From: Kitasatospora sp. CB01950
GTDB lineage: Bacteria > Actinomycetota > Actinomycetes > Streptomycetales > Streptomycetaceae
Length of the DNA: 64,000 bases
Assembly: GCF_001905465.1 (NCBI RefSeq)
Contig: NZ_LISX01000008.1
Location: 226,280-290,279, forward strand
Direction of reading: 5' to 3'
Position 1 is the first letter of the stretch. Each line of letters starts with the position of its first letter. The translations under genes and the position numbers were made by a program. The notes beneath the pieces are model-generated. The model saw only the letters and a list, made by a program, of their open reading frames with translations, had not been told where the DNA came from and did not search any database. Below, piece after piece: positions 51,802 to 59,898 of this stretch.

Positions 51802-53153
51802 CGACACCGACCGCGTCCGAATCCCCGTACCAGTCCTACGTCTACGCCTACCCGCACAAGACGGCGTACCGTCCGCTCCCCGACCGCCCGCCGCTGGCCG
51901 AGCTGTGGCGGGGCGAGAAGCAGGACGCCCTCTCGCTCTACCTGCACATCCCGTTCTGCGAGGTGCGCTGCGGCTTCTGCAACCTGTTCACCCGGATCGG
52001 CAGCCCGGAGGGCCTGACCACGGCCTACCTGGACGCGCTGGAGCGGCAGGCCGGCCAGGTGCGCGAGGCGCTCGCCGCCGACGCCCGGTTCGCCCTCGCC
52101 GCGTTCGGCGGCGGCACGCCGACCTACCTGACGGCGTCCGAGCTTGAGCGGCTGTGCGACATCGCCGAGCACCGCATGGGCGCCGACCTCACCGCGATCC
52201 CGCTCTCCGTCGAGGCCTCCCCCGACACCGCCACCGCCGACCGCCTGCGGGTGCTGGCCGAGCGCGGCACCACGCGGCTCAGCCTGGGCGTGCAGTCCTT
52301 CCTGGACGAGGAGGCGAAGTCGGCGGTCCGGCCGCAGAAGCGGGCGGCGGTGGAGGCGGCCCTCGGCCGGGTCCGCGACGCCGGCTTCCCGGTGCTGAAC
52401 ATCGACCTGATCTACGGCATCGACGGCCAGACCGTGGTCAGCTGGATCAAGTCCCTGGACGCGGCGCTGAGTTGGCGGCCGGAGGAGCTCTACCTCTACC
52501 CGCTGTACGTCCGCCCCCTGACCGGCCTCGGCCGCCACACCGCGCCCACCGCCGCGCCCACCGCCACCGCCGACGGCACCCTGGACTGGGACGTCCAACG
52601 CCTGACGCTCTACCGCGCCGGCCGCGACCACCTGCTGGCGAACGGCTACCGGCAGGTGTCCATGCGGATGTTCCGCCGGGCCGACGGGGCGACCGCGAGC
52701 ACCGGCGAGTACGCCTGCCAGACCGACGGCATGGTCGGCCTCGGCTGCGGGGCCCGCTCGTACACCTCGAAGCTGCACTACTCCTTCGACTACGCGGTCG
52801 ACGCCCGCGAGGTGCGCCGGATCATCGACGACTACGTCGCCGCCCCGGACTTCTCGCGCGCCGAACTGGGCTGGGAGATGACGGACGAGGAGACCCGCCG
52901 CCGCCACCTGGTGCAGTCCCTCCTGCAGGGCGAGGGCGTCGACCTGACCGCCTACCGCGAGCGCTTCGGCAGCACCCCGGAGCAGGACTTCCCGGCCGAA
53001 CTGGCCGAGTTCGCCGCCCACGGCTGGCTGGCCGGCGACGCGCAGAACAGCCTGCTGCTGAGCCCGGAGGGCCTGGCCTGGTCGGACGCGATCGGCCCGC
53101 GGCTGTTCTCCGCCGGGGTGCGCGCGCGGATGACGGAGTACTCGCCGAAATGA
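51798..53153 (+). CDS. STM4012 family radical SAM protein (HemN/HemW-like)
   Basis: This 451-residue radical SAM enzyme is fourth in the operon; the ATG overlaps the STM4013 stop by 4 bases. The cluster-binding motif is LHIPFCEVRCGFCNLF (C54, C58, C61, CX3CX2C). Other HemN-like features include AFGGGTPTYL, SVEASPDTAT and LSLGVQSFLDEEAKSAVRPQ. It resembles coproporphyrinogen III oxidase-type (class C) enzymes, but no haem genes are nearby, so misannotation as HemN is likely. Known relatives include methyltransferases and cyclopropanases. The substrate is unknown. Confidence 0.92.
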   Translation: MTTPTASESPYQSYVYAYPHKTAYRPLPDRPPLAELWRGEKQDALSLYLHIPFCEVRCGFCNLFTRIGSPEGLTTAYLDALERQAGQVREALAADARFALAAFGGGTPTYLTASELERLCDIAEHRMGADLTAIPLSVEASPDTATADRLRVLAERGTTRLSLGVQSFLDEEAKSAVRPQKRAAVEAALGRVRDAGFPVLNIDLIYGIDGQTVVSWIKSLDAALSWRPEELYLYPLYVRPLTGLGRHTAPTAAPTATADGTLDWDVQRLTLYRAGRDHLLANGYRQVSMRMFRRADGATASTGEYACQTDGMVGLGCGARSYTSKLHYSFDYAVDAREVRRIIDDYVAAPDFSRAELGWEMTDEETRRRHLVQSLLQGEGVDLTAYRERFGSTPEQDFPAELAEFAAHGWLAGDAQNSLLLSPEGLAWSDAIGPRLFSAGVRARMTEYSPK

Positions 53154-54046
53154 GCGCGCTGACGATCCTGTACCGGGGCCCGCTGTCGTCGTGCGACTAC
53201 GACTGCCCGTACTGCCCGTTCGCGAAGCGGCGGGACTCCCCGGAGCTGCTGCGCACCGACCGGGCGGCGCTGGAGCGGTTCACCGCCTGGGCGGCGGCGT
53301 ACGAACACGGGCCGCTCTCGGTGCTGTTCACGCCGTGGGGCGAGGGCCTGGTGCGGTCCTGGTACCGCCGGGCGATGGTGGAGCTGAGCCGGCTGCCGCA
53401 CCTGGAGCGGGTGGCGATCCAGACCAACGCGAGCTGCCGCACCGGCTGGCTGGCCGAGGCGGACCTGTCGAAGCTGGCGCTCTGGGTGACGTACCACCCG
53501 GGCCAGGTGACGGAGCAGCGATTCCTCGCCAAGTGCGCCGAACTGACCGCGCTGGGCGTGCGGTTCAGCGTCGGCGTGGTCGGGCAGCCGGAGCACCTGG
53601 CGGCGGCCCGCCGGCTGCGGGCCGCCCTGCCGCCGTCCGTCTACCTGTGGGTGAACGCCGCCGACGGCCTCACGTACACCGACGCCGAGGCGGCCGAGTG
53701 GACCGCGCTGGACCCGCTGTTCGGCTACAGCCGCCACCCGCACCGCAGCGCGGGCCTGCCGTGCCGCACCGGGGAGAGCGTGGTCTCGGTGGACGGGGAC
53801 GGCACGGTGCGCCGCTGCCACTTCGTCCGACCGCCGCTGGGCAACCTGTACGACGACTCATACCGGGCCCAACTGCGGCCCCGGGCCTGTCCGTTGGGCG
53901 AGTGCGACTGCCACATCGGCTACGTGCACCTGGAGCCGCTGCCGCTGTACGACGTGTTCGCGGGCGGGGTGCTGGAACGCATCCCGCACGGCTGGGCGGG
54001 GCCCGGGGCGCCCGTCAGTCGGTCTTCGGCAGGCCCGGCGGGTTGA
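53150..54046 (+). CDS. STM4011 family radical SAM protein with auxiliary cysteines
   Basis: This 298-residue protein is last in the operon; the ATG overlaps the STM4012 stop by 4 bases. CX3CX2C is at C15, C19, C22 (SSCDYDCPYCPF). The C-terminal third has C205, C223, C247, C252 and C254, enough for an auxiliary Fe-S cluster of SPASM/twitch type. Radical SAM proteins with such clusters commonly modify peptides or proteins. The barrel is short. The last 11 codons overlap the end of the convergent solute-binding protein gene by 32 bases. Confidence 0.9.
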   Translation: MSALTILYRGPLSSCDYDCPYCPFAKRRDSPELLRTDRAALERFTAWAAAYEHGPLSVLFTPWGEGLVRSWYRRAMVELSRLPHLERVAIQTNASCRTGWLAEADLSKLALWVTYHPGQVTEQRFLAKCAELTALGVRFSVGVVGQPEHLAAARRLRAALPPSVYLWVNAADGLTYTDAEAAEWTALDPLFGYSRHPHRSAGLPCRTGESVVSVDGDGTVRRCHFVRPPLGNLYDDSYRAQLRPRACPLGECDCHIGYVHLEPLPLYDVFAGGVLERIPHGWAGPGAPVSRSSAGPAG

Positions 54047-55004
54047 TCTCGGAGCTCTGCACGGCCTCGTTGTCCAGGCCCCAGCGCTTCAGCACCTCGC
54101 CGTAGCTCCCGTTCCTGATCAGCTCGTCGATGGCCGCGCCGAGCGCCTTCACCAGCCCGTTGTCCTTCTTCGTGGTGGCCGCGATCTTGCCGAGGACCTG
54201 GTCGCCGGCGCCCGAGTAGGTGCCGATGATCTCGGTCTCGCCGGTCTGCGCGGCGTGGAACGCGCCGGACGGGTTGGGGCCGAGCCAGGCCTCGATCCGG
54301 CCGGAGCCGAGGGCCAGGTAGTAGTCGGAGGAGGTCTGGAAGTACTTCACGTCCACCGGCCTGAGGCCGGCTTTCACGTTCTGCTCGTTCCAGGCGAGCA
54401 GCAGCTTCTCCTGGTTGGTGCCGGAGGCGACGCCGATGGTGTGTCCGGCGACGTCGGCCGGGCCCTTGACCTTCCAGCTGCCGCCCTTCTTGGCCTCGAA
54501 GCCGAGGATGTCGAGCCGGTAGGTGGCGAAGTCGTACTTCTCCTTGCGGGCCTCGGTGACGGTGATGTTGGTGATGCCGACGTCGAACTTGCCGCTGTCC
54601 AGGCCGACGAAGACGTTCTCCCAGGAGACCGGCGTGAGTTCGACCTTCAGGTCGAGGACGTTGCCGATCAGGTACGCCAGGTCGGGTTCGGCGCCGATGA
54701 TGGTGCGGTCGTCGGTGGCGTGGAAGTCCAGCGGTGGGACGGTGCCGAGGTTGTCCACCACCTGGAGGGTGCCTCTTCGGCGGACCTCCGCGGGCACCAG
54801 CGCGGCGATCGCGTCGACCTTGGGCGTGGTGACCCGGTGCTGCTCGGGCGTCAGGTTGACCTTGACGCCGTTGGGCGCGGTGCCCGCGCCGGACCCGCCC
54901 AGGTCGGCGGCGGCGTTGCCGCCGGAGCCGCAGGCGGCGAGCAGAAAGGCGGCGGCGAGGGCCAGGGCGGCCGGACCGGCACTGCGACGAAGACCAGCGA
55001 TCAC
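54015..55004 (-). CDS. polar amino acid ABC transporter solute-binding lipoprotein (A)
   Basis: This is a 329-residue family-3 periplasmic-type binding protein. The lipobox is LLAACGSGG (C25). The domain shows RGTLQVVDNLGTVPPLDF, FDVGITNITVTEARKEKYDFATY and GHTIGVASGTNQEKLL, as in cystine/glutamate-type binders. I use the GTG at 55004 with GGGAG, which gives a proper signal peptide; earlier starts add an odd leader. It is the last gene of the minus-strand arm of the putative sulphur locus, 46 bases after the ATPase. Confidence 0.92.
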   Translation of the reverse strand: MIAGLRRSAGPAALALAAAFLLAACGSGGNAAADLGGSGAGTAPNGVKVNLTPEQHRVTTPKVDAIAALVPAEVRRRGTLQVVDNLGTVPPLDFHATDDRTIIGAEPDLAYLIGNVLDLKVELTPVSWENVFVGLDSGKFDVGITNITVTEARKEKYDFATYRLDILGFEAKKGGSWKVKGPADVAGHTIGVASGTNQEKLLLAWNEQNVKAGLRPVDVKYFQTSSDYYLALGSGRIEAWLGPNPSGAFHAAQTGETEIIGTYSGAGDQVLGKIAATTKKDNGLVKALGAAIDELIRNGSYGEVLKRWGLDNEAVQSSEINPPGLPKTD

Positions 55005-55050
55005 GACGACAACTCCCTTACGGAAAAACAGACTTACGGACAACGAGGGC

Positions 55051-55821
55051 TCAGAGGACCTTGGCGAGGAAGGCGCGCGTGCGCTCGTGCTGCGGCGCGT
55101 CCAGCACCTGGGCGGGCGGGCCCTGTTCGACCACCACTCCGCCGTCCATGAACACCACGGTGTCGGCGACCTCGCGGGCGAAGCCGATCTCGTGGGTGAC
55201 CACGATCATGGTGGTGCCGGTGCGGGCCAGGTCCTTGATGACGTCGAGGACTTCGCCGACGAGTTCGGGGTCGAGCGCCGAGGTCGGTTCGTCGAACAGC
55301 AGCACCTTGGGTTCCAGGGCGAGCGCCCGGGCGATGGCGACGCGCTGCTGCTGGCCGCCGGAGAGCCGGCGCGGGTAGGCGTCGGCCTTGTCGGCGAGGC
55401 CGACCCGGGCCAGCAGCTCGCGGGCCCGGGCGCGGGCCTGTTCGCGGGGGACGCCGAGCGCGCCGACGGGCGCCTCGACGAGGTTCTCCAGCACGGTGAG
55501 GTGCGGGAACAGGTTGAAGTTCTGGAACACGAAGCCGAGCCGGGTGCGCTGCTTGAGCACCTCGCGTTCGGGCAGTTCGCGCAGCCGGTCGCCGGCCTTC
55601 CGGTAGCCGATCAGTTCGCCGTCCACCCGGACGTGGCCGCGGTCGAGCTTCTCCAGGTGGTTGATGGCCCGCAGCAGGGTGGACTTCCCGGAGCCGGACG
55701 GTCCGAGCACCACCGTGACGGTGCCGGGCCGGACGTCGAGATCGATGCCGCGCAGCACCTCCAGCCGTCCGAACCGCTTGTGGACGCCGCGTACTTCCAC
55801 CATCGCCGTGCCGCTGCTCAT
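55051..55821 (-). CDS. polar amino acid ABC transporter ATP-binding protein
   Basis: A 256-residue ATPase with Walker A LGPSGSGKST (39-48), Q-loop FVFQNFNLFPH, signature RLSGGQQQRVAIA, Walker B VLLFDEPTSALD and the switch His in VVTHE. It is the GlnQ/TcyN class. It is the only ATPase in the locus, so it probably energises both permeases encoded nearby. The ATG overlaps the permease stop by 4 bases. Confidence 0.96.
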   Translation of the reverse strand: MSSGTAMVEVRGVHKRFGRLEVLRGIDLDVRPGTVTVVLGPSGSGKSTLLRAINHLEKLDRGHVRVDGELIGYRKAGDRLRELPEREVLKQRTRLGFVFQNFNLFPHLTVLENLVEAPVGALGVPREQARARARELLARVGLADKADAYPRRLSGGQQQRVAIARALALEPKVLLFDEPTSALDPELVGEVLDVIKDLARTGTTMIVVTHEIGFAREVADTVVFMDGGVVVEQGPPAQVLDAPQHERTRAFLAKVL

Positions 55822-56756
55822 GCTCGTTTCTCCTGGATCTCGGTGACGGCGGCGCGCAGGCGCTGCCAGGGGGTGGGCGGCGGGGTGCGTTCGCTGCCGC
55901 GGGCGAAGTAGCGCTCGACGCGGTACTGGACGAGGGAGAGGGCGGTGGTGAGCAGCACGTACCAGGCGGTGGCGACCATCAGCAGCGGCACCACCCGGCC
56001 GGTGCGGCCGTAGATCACCTGCGCCTGGTAGAAGAGTTCGCCGATCGCCATCACGTAGACGATCGAGGTGCCCTTGAACAGCGAGATCACCTCGTTCGCG
56101 GCGTTCGGCAGGATGCCGCGCATGGCCTGCGGCAGCACGATCCGCCAGGCCTGCCGGAAGCGCGGGATGCCGAGCGCGGCGGCCGCTTCGAGCTGCCCGG
56201 CGTCCACCGCGAGGACGCCGCCGCGGATGATCTCGGCGGCGTACGCGGCCTGGTGCAGGGCGAGGCCGAGGACGGCGGCGCCGAGTGCGCCGAGCAGGTC
56301 CATGGTGCCGAAGGAGACGAAGCTGGGGCCGAACGGGATGCCGATGCCGATCCGCTTGTACAGGTAGGCGAGGTTGAACCAGAACACCAGCTGGACGATC
56401 AGCGGAATGGACCGGAACGCCCACACGTACGTCCAGGCGATGGTGCGCAGGATCGGGCTGCCGGACAGTCGCAGCGCGGCGACGACCGCGCCCAGGGCGA
56501 AGCCCAGCACCGTTCCCCAGGCGGTGAGTTGGAGGGTGACGCCGACGGCGCGCAGGATGCTGTCGGAGAACACGAAGGCGCGGAAGGTCGGCCAGTCCCA
56601 GCCGGGGTTGACGGCCAGGCCGTGCAGGAACTGGGCGACCAGCACCAGCGCGGCCAGGCCGGCCACCAGCCGCCAGGGCCGGCGGTGCGGGACGATCGGC
56701 AACTCGGCGGTGCCGTCGTCCTGTTGTCGCGGGGTGTCGAGAGTGGTGGCGGTCAT
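55818..56756 (-). CDS. polar amino acid ABC transporter permease (A)
   Basis: This is a 312-residue inner-membrane permease of the His/Glu/Gln/Arg/opine family. It has one extra N-terminal helix after a hydrophilic head, then the five-helix core with the EAA loop QLEAAAALGIPRFRQAWRIVLPQAM that contacts the ATPase. The C-terminal PPPTPWQRLRAAV matches the tail of the second permease at 60 kb, indicating duplication. Translation is coupled to the ATPase gene. Confidence 0.93.
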   Translation of the reverse strand: MTATTLDTPRQQDDGTAELPIVPHRRPWRLVAGLAALVLVAQFLHGLAVNPGWDWPTFRAFVFSDSILRAVGVTLQLTAWGTVLGFALGAVVAALRLSGSPILRTIAWTYVWAFRSIPLIVQLVFWFNLAYLYKRIGIGIPFGPSFVSFGTMDLLGALGAAVLGLALHQAAYAAEIIRGGVLAVDAGQLEAAAALGIPRFRQAWRIVLPQAMRGILPNAANEVISLFKGTSIVYVMAIGELFYQAQVIYGRTGRVVPLLMVATAWYVLLTTALSLVQYRVERYFARGSERTPPPTPWQRLRAAVTEIQEKRA

Positions 56757-56772
56757 CGCGGGGGCTCCGGGG

Positions 56773-57708
56773 TCAGGAGTGCTCGGGCGGGTTGATCCGG
56801 GATTCGGTGATCGCCGAGTCGGTGGTGCCCCACTTGGCGAGGATCTTCTGGTAACTGCCGTCCTGGATGAGGCGGTTGACGGCGGCCTGGAAGGCGGGGG
56901 TGAGCGGCGAGCCCTTCTTGAACGCGAAGCCGACGTCGAGGCGGTGGTACTCGCCGAGGAAGCGCACGTTCGCACCGGGCTGGGCGGCCTGGTAGCGCAG
57001 GCCGTTGATGGTGGACATCACCACGTCGAGCCGGCCCTGCTGGAGGCCGGTGACGGTGGCGCCGCTCTCGGCGAACGCCTTCACCTCGTAGGGCTTCCGG
57101 CCGGCCTGCGGGCAGACGTCCTTCTTGGCGTTCAGGGTGGCCTCGAAGGTGGTGCCCGCGCCGGTGCCGACGGTCAGTCCGCACAGCTGGGTCAGGTCGG
57201 TGACGTCGGTCAGCGCGGTGTTGTCGGCGCGCACCGCGAAGCCCTGGCCGTCGTCGATGTAGGTGACGAAGTCGACGGTCTTCAGCCGGGCCTCGGTGAC
57301 GCCGAAGTTGCCGGTGCCGACGTCGTACTTGCCGCTGCCGAGCGCGGGCAGGATGGTCTCGAACGCGGCGTCCTCGCGCTGCACCGTCAGCCCGAGCACC
57401 TTGGCGACGCCGTCGACGATGTCCACGTCCAGGCCGACCGGGCGGTGCTGGGAGGAGTCGGGGTAGTAGGCGCCGGGCGGGGTGCCGATCGAGCCGCCGA
57501 GCTTGAGGGTGCCGGCGGCGCGCACCTCGGCGGGCAGCAGGGCGGCCGCCGCGTCGTCCTTCCGCACCTGGCCCAGCGCGTCCTGGCTCGGCTGCACGCC
57601 GACCGGCGCGGCCGCCGGACCGGCCGTCGGGTCGGAGCCGCAGCCGGACAGCAGCAGGACGGCCGCCACGGCGGGTGCGAACGGGAGTCGGCGGTGGAAG
57701 CGTCTCAT
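56773..57708 (-). CDS. polar amino acid ABC transporter solute-binding lipoprotein (B)
   Basis: This is a 311-residue family-3 binding lipoprotein with lipobox LLLSGCGSD (C23). The domain contains AAGTLKLGGSIGTPPGAYY, YDVGTGNFGVTEARLKTVDFVTY and CGLTVGTGAGTTFEATL. It shares the PAEVRxxGTL entry with binding protein A but is otherwise clearly different, so the two probably bind different ligands. The ATG overlaps the GNAT stop by 4 bases. Confidence 0.93.
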   Translation of the reverse strand: MRRFHRRLPFAPAVAAVLLLSGCGSDPTAGPAAAPVGVQPSQDALGQVRKDDAAAALLPAEVRAAGTLKLGGSIGTPPGAYYPDSSQHRPVGLDVDIVDGVAKVLGLTVQREDAAFETILPALGSGKYDVGTGNFGVTEARLKTVDFVTYIDDGQGFAVRADNTALTDVTDLTQLCGLTVGTGAGTTFEATLNAKKDVCPQAGRKPYEVKAFAESGATVTGLQQGRLDVVMSTINGLRYQAAQPGANVRFLGEYHRLDVGFAFKKGSPLTPAFQAAVNRLIQDGSYQKILAKWGTTDSAITESRINPPEHS

Positions 57709-58211
57709 CGGAGCGGGGCCTTTCCGGCCGCCGCGGCGGCGGCCAGGTCTTTCTCGAACGGCAGCGGGCGGGATTCCTCCGGCTGCTCGGTGACGTCGAA
57801 CAGGGGCGTGTAGCCGGCCGCCAGGTAGAGGCCCTTGGCCTCGGGCTGGCGCCAGCCGGTGGTGAGGAAGATCCGCCGGTAGCCGGCCTCCCGGGCGGCG
57901 GACTCCAGTGCGGCGAGGACCCGGCGGGCGTGGCCCTGGCGGCGGTGCTCGGCGCCGGTCCACATCCGCTTCAGCTCGGCGGTCCGCGCGTCGTAGCGCC
58001 GGTAGGCGCCGCCCGCGACGGGTTCGCCGTCGCGGAGCAGCAGCAGGAGCAGGCCGTGCGGCGGGACGAACTCCTCGGCGGGGTGGCGGGCCATCTCCTC
58101 GTGGCCGCCCGGGCCGTAGCGGGTGACGTACTCGTGGGTGAGTTCGCGGATCAGCGGTTCGGTGCGGGGATCGCCGAGGACGGCCCGTTCGACGGTCAGC
58201 GTGCTGCTCAC
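57705..58211 (-). CDS. GNAT family N-acetyltransferase
   Basis: This 168-residue acetyltransferase has the acetyl-CoA loop RRQGHARRVLAALE in motif A and LYLAAGYTPLF in motif B. It sits between an SsuD-like monooxygenase and a transport protein gene, overlapping both by 4 bases. In B. subtilis an equivalent enzyme (SnaA, YtmI) N-acetylates S-(2-succino)cysteine and S-alkylcysteines before oxidation; I infer the same class of substrate here. The start is GTG. Confidence 0.88.
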   Translation of the reverse strand: MSSTLTVERAVLGDPRTEPLIRELTHEYVTRYGPGGHEEMARHPAEEFVPPHGLLLLLLRDGEPVAGGAYRRYDARTAELKRMWTGAEHRRQGHARRVLAALESAAREAGYRRIFLTTGWRQPEAKGLYLAAGYTPLFDVTEQPEESRPLPFEKDLAAAAAAGKAPLR

Positions 58212-59323
58212 GCGGGGACCGCCCCGGCCTTGGCGGCGTCGCGCTTGGCGACCTCCTCGCGCACCAGCGGGATGACGTACCGGCCGAAGTCGATGGCGTC
58301 GTCGATGTGGTCGTAGCCGCGGGCGGAGAGGATCTCCACGCCGAGGTCGTAGTAGTCCAGCAGTGCCTGGGCGACGGTCTCGGGGGTGCCGACCAGCGCG
58401 TTGGAGTTGCCCGCGCCGCCGGTCGCGGCGGCGGTCGGCGTCCACAGGGCGCGGTCGTAGCGCTCGCCGGCCTCGGCGATCTCCAGCAGCCGCTGCGAGC
58501 CGGCGTTCTCGGGCTGCCGGTCGGCGGCCTGGCGGCGGCGCACCAGGTCGCTGCTCTCCCGCCGGGCCCTGATCGTGCCGACCGTGCGGTGCGCCTTCTC
58601 CCAGGCGAGTTCCTCGGTGGGCGCGATGATCGGCCGGAACGCGGCCTGGATGCGCGGGACGTCGGTGCGCCCGGCGGCCTTCGCGGCGGCCTCGACCAGC
58701 TCGATCTGCTCGGCGGTGCGGGCCAGCGGCTCGCCCCACAGGCAGTAGATGTCGGCCTCGGCGCCGCCGGCCGCGAAGGCGGCGGGCGAGGAGCCGCCGA
58801 AGGAGACGTTCGGGCGGGGCAGCTGGACCGGGAAGACGTCCGCGACGAAGTCGTTGAAGCGGTAGAACTCGCCGTCGTGGTCGAAGGGTTCGCGACTGGT
58901 CCAGGCCTGCTTGACGATCCGGATGTACTCCCGGGTGCGGTCGTAGCGGCGGTCCTTGGGCAGGAAGTCGCCCTCGCGCTGCTGCTCGTGGTCGTTGCCG
59001 CCGGTGATGAAGTGCACGGTGAGCCGGCCGTCGCTGATCCGGTCCAGGGTGGCGAAGGTCTTGGCGGCGAAGGTCGGGTAGGAGACGTTCGGGCGGTGCG
59101 CCAGCAGGATCTGCAGGGTGTCGAGCTTGGCGGCGAGGTACGCGGCGGAGGCGGCGGGCTCCGGGGAGCCGGCGCCGTAGGCGAACAGCACCCGGTCCCA
59201 GCCGTGGTCCTCGTGGGCGCGGGCCAGCCGCAGCGTGTAGTCGCGGTCGAAGGCGTGGGTGGTGCGGGCGGTGGTCTCCGAACCGTCGCCGGTGGCGGCG
59301 ATTCCGAGAAACTCGACGGGCAT
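58208..59323 (-). CDS. SsuD-like FMN-dependent monooxygenase
   Basis: This 371-residue luciferase-like monooxygenase is of the alkanesulfonate/nitrilotriacetate type. Residues to note: VEFLGIAATGDGSE, VSYPTFAAKTFATLDRISDGRLTVHFITGGND, FLPKDRRYDRTREYIRIVK and NVSFGGSSPAAF, closely like SsuD. It would cleave C-S bonds with FMNH2 and O2. It is the first enzyme gene of the minus-strand arm, 269 bases downstream of a Cys-rich leader peptide. The direct substrate may be a sulfonate or an N-acetyl-S-modified cysteine as for CmoJ/CmoO. Confidence 0.93.
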   Translation of the reverse strand: MPVEFLGIAATGDGSETTARTTHAFDRDYTLRLARAHEDHGWDRVLFAYGAGSPEPAASAAYLAAKLDTLQILLAHRPNVSYPTFAAKTFATLDRISDGRLTVHFITGGNDHEQQREGDFLPKDRRYDRTREYIRIVKQAWTSREPFDHDGEFYRFNDFVADVFPVQLPRPNVSFGGSSPAAFAAGGAEADIYCLWGEPLARTAEQIELVEAAAKAAGRTDVPRIQAAFRPIIAPTEELAWEKAHRTVGTIRARRESSDLVRRRQAADRQPENAGSQRLLEIAEAGERYDRALWTPTAAATGGAGNSNALVGTPETVAQALLDYYDLGVEILSARGYDHIDDAIDFGRYVIPLVREEVAKRDAAKAGAVPA

Positions 59324-59592
59324 GGCGGGCCTCTTCGGGTCGGCGCGGTTCCGCGTCCGGGCATGCCGGGGGGACGCCTCGGCGGGCGGGACGGGAACGG
59401 CGGGAACTCAGCGGGAATCAGGTCGGCGCGTGACGGGGCGCCGGGGGGCTCGGAGCGAGCGGGAACGCGAAAAGGGCGGCAGCGTACGCCTGTTGGACCG
59501 TCCGGACGGACGGCTTCCCGGCCCGCGACGGGGCGACCGAGGGAGGACTCCCGGAGGAGAGGAAAGGGCCGGTCAGGCGGCCCGCTGCCGGG

Positions 59593-59673
59593 TCAGCCGC
59601 AACACGCGGCGGACCACACCCGACAGAAGTCGATGTGTCCGCGCGTCACCAGGTCGGGCTGCTCGGCAGTCAT
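59593..59673 (-). CDS. 26-residue cysteine-rich leader peptide
   Basis: The peptide reads MTAEQPDLVTRGHIDF followed by CRVWSAACCG. It matches the short streptomycete 'putative leader peptide' pattern R-x-HID-x-CR-x-x-SA-x-C found ahead of sulphur-assimilation genes. There are three Cys codons in the last ten codons, two of them adjacent (TGT TGC). Ribosome stalling at Cys codons when Cys-tRNA is short would de-repress the downstream genes, as shown for Cys-rich upstream ORFs in mycobacteria. Its ATG is 7 bases after a -10-like TCAACT, so it is probably translated from a leaderless transcript. Confidence 0.85.
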   Translation of the reverse strand: MTAEQPDLVTRGHIDFCRVWSAACCG

Positions 59674-59680
59674 GTCGAAC

Positions 59681-59710
59681 AGTTGAGCAGTGGCCCCGAT
59701 GATCCGTCAA
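59681..59710 (-). promoter_or_regulatory. promoter of the leader peptide transcript
   Basis: TTGACG (59705-59710) and TCAACT (59681-59686) on the minus strand are 18 bases apart, and the ATG follows after 7 bases. It drives leftward transcription of the leader, monooxygenase and transporter genes. Confidence 0.5.
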
Positions 59711-59741
59711 CCATCGTTCACGGGGCGAAACCTGGCTGCTC

Positions 59742-59772
59742 TTGACAGTGCCGCGCGGCCCGCCCGTACCAT
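59742..59772 (+). promoter_or_regulatory. divergent promoter for the permease B operon
   Basis: A perfect TTGACA (59742-59747) is followed after 19 bases by TACCAT (59767-59772). It lies back-to-back with the leftward leader promoter, within 70 bp, so the two arms can share one regulator. Confidence 0.45.
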
Positions 59773-59898
59773 CGGAGCGGAGCGAGTACTGCCCGGGCCC
59801 GGCCGCGAACCGCCGCCGAGCCCAGCCGCGTTGAGGGACGCGGCGCGCGTGAGTGACGGCATGCGGCCACCGCCTGCCCCGCCGCCCCTGGAGCCCTC

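Noticed and set aside
51798..53153. Coproporphyrinogen III oxidase (hemN/hemW)
   Set aside because: The N-terminal motif is similar, but the operon context and family membership (STM4012) argue against a haem enzyme.
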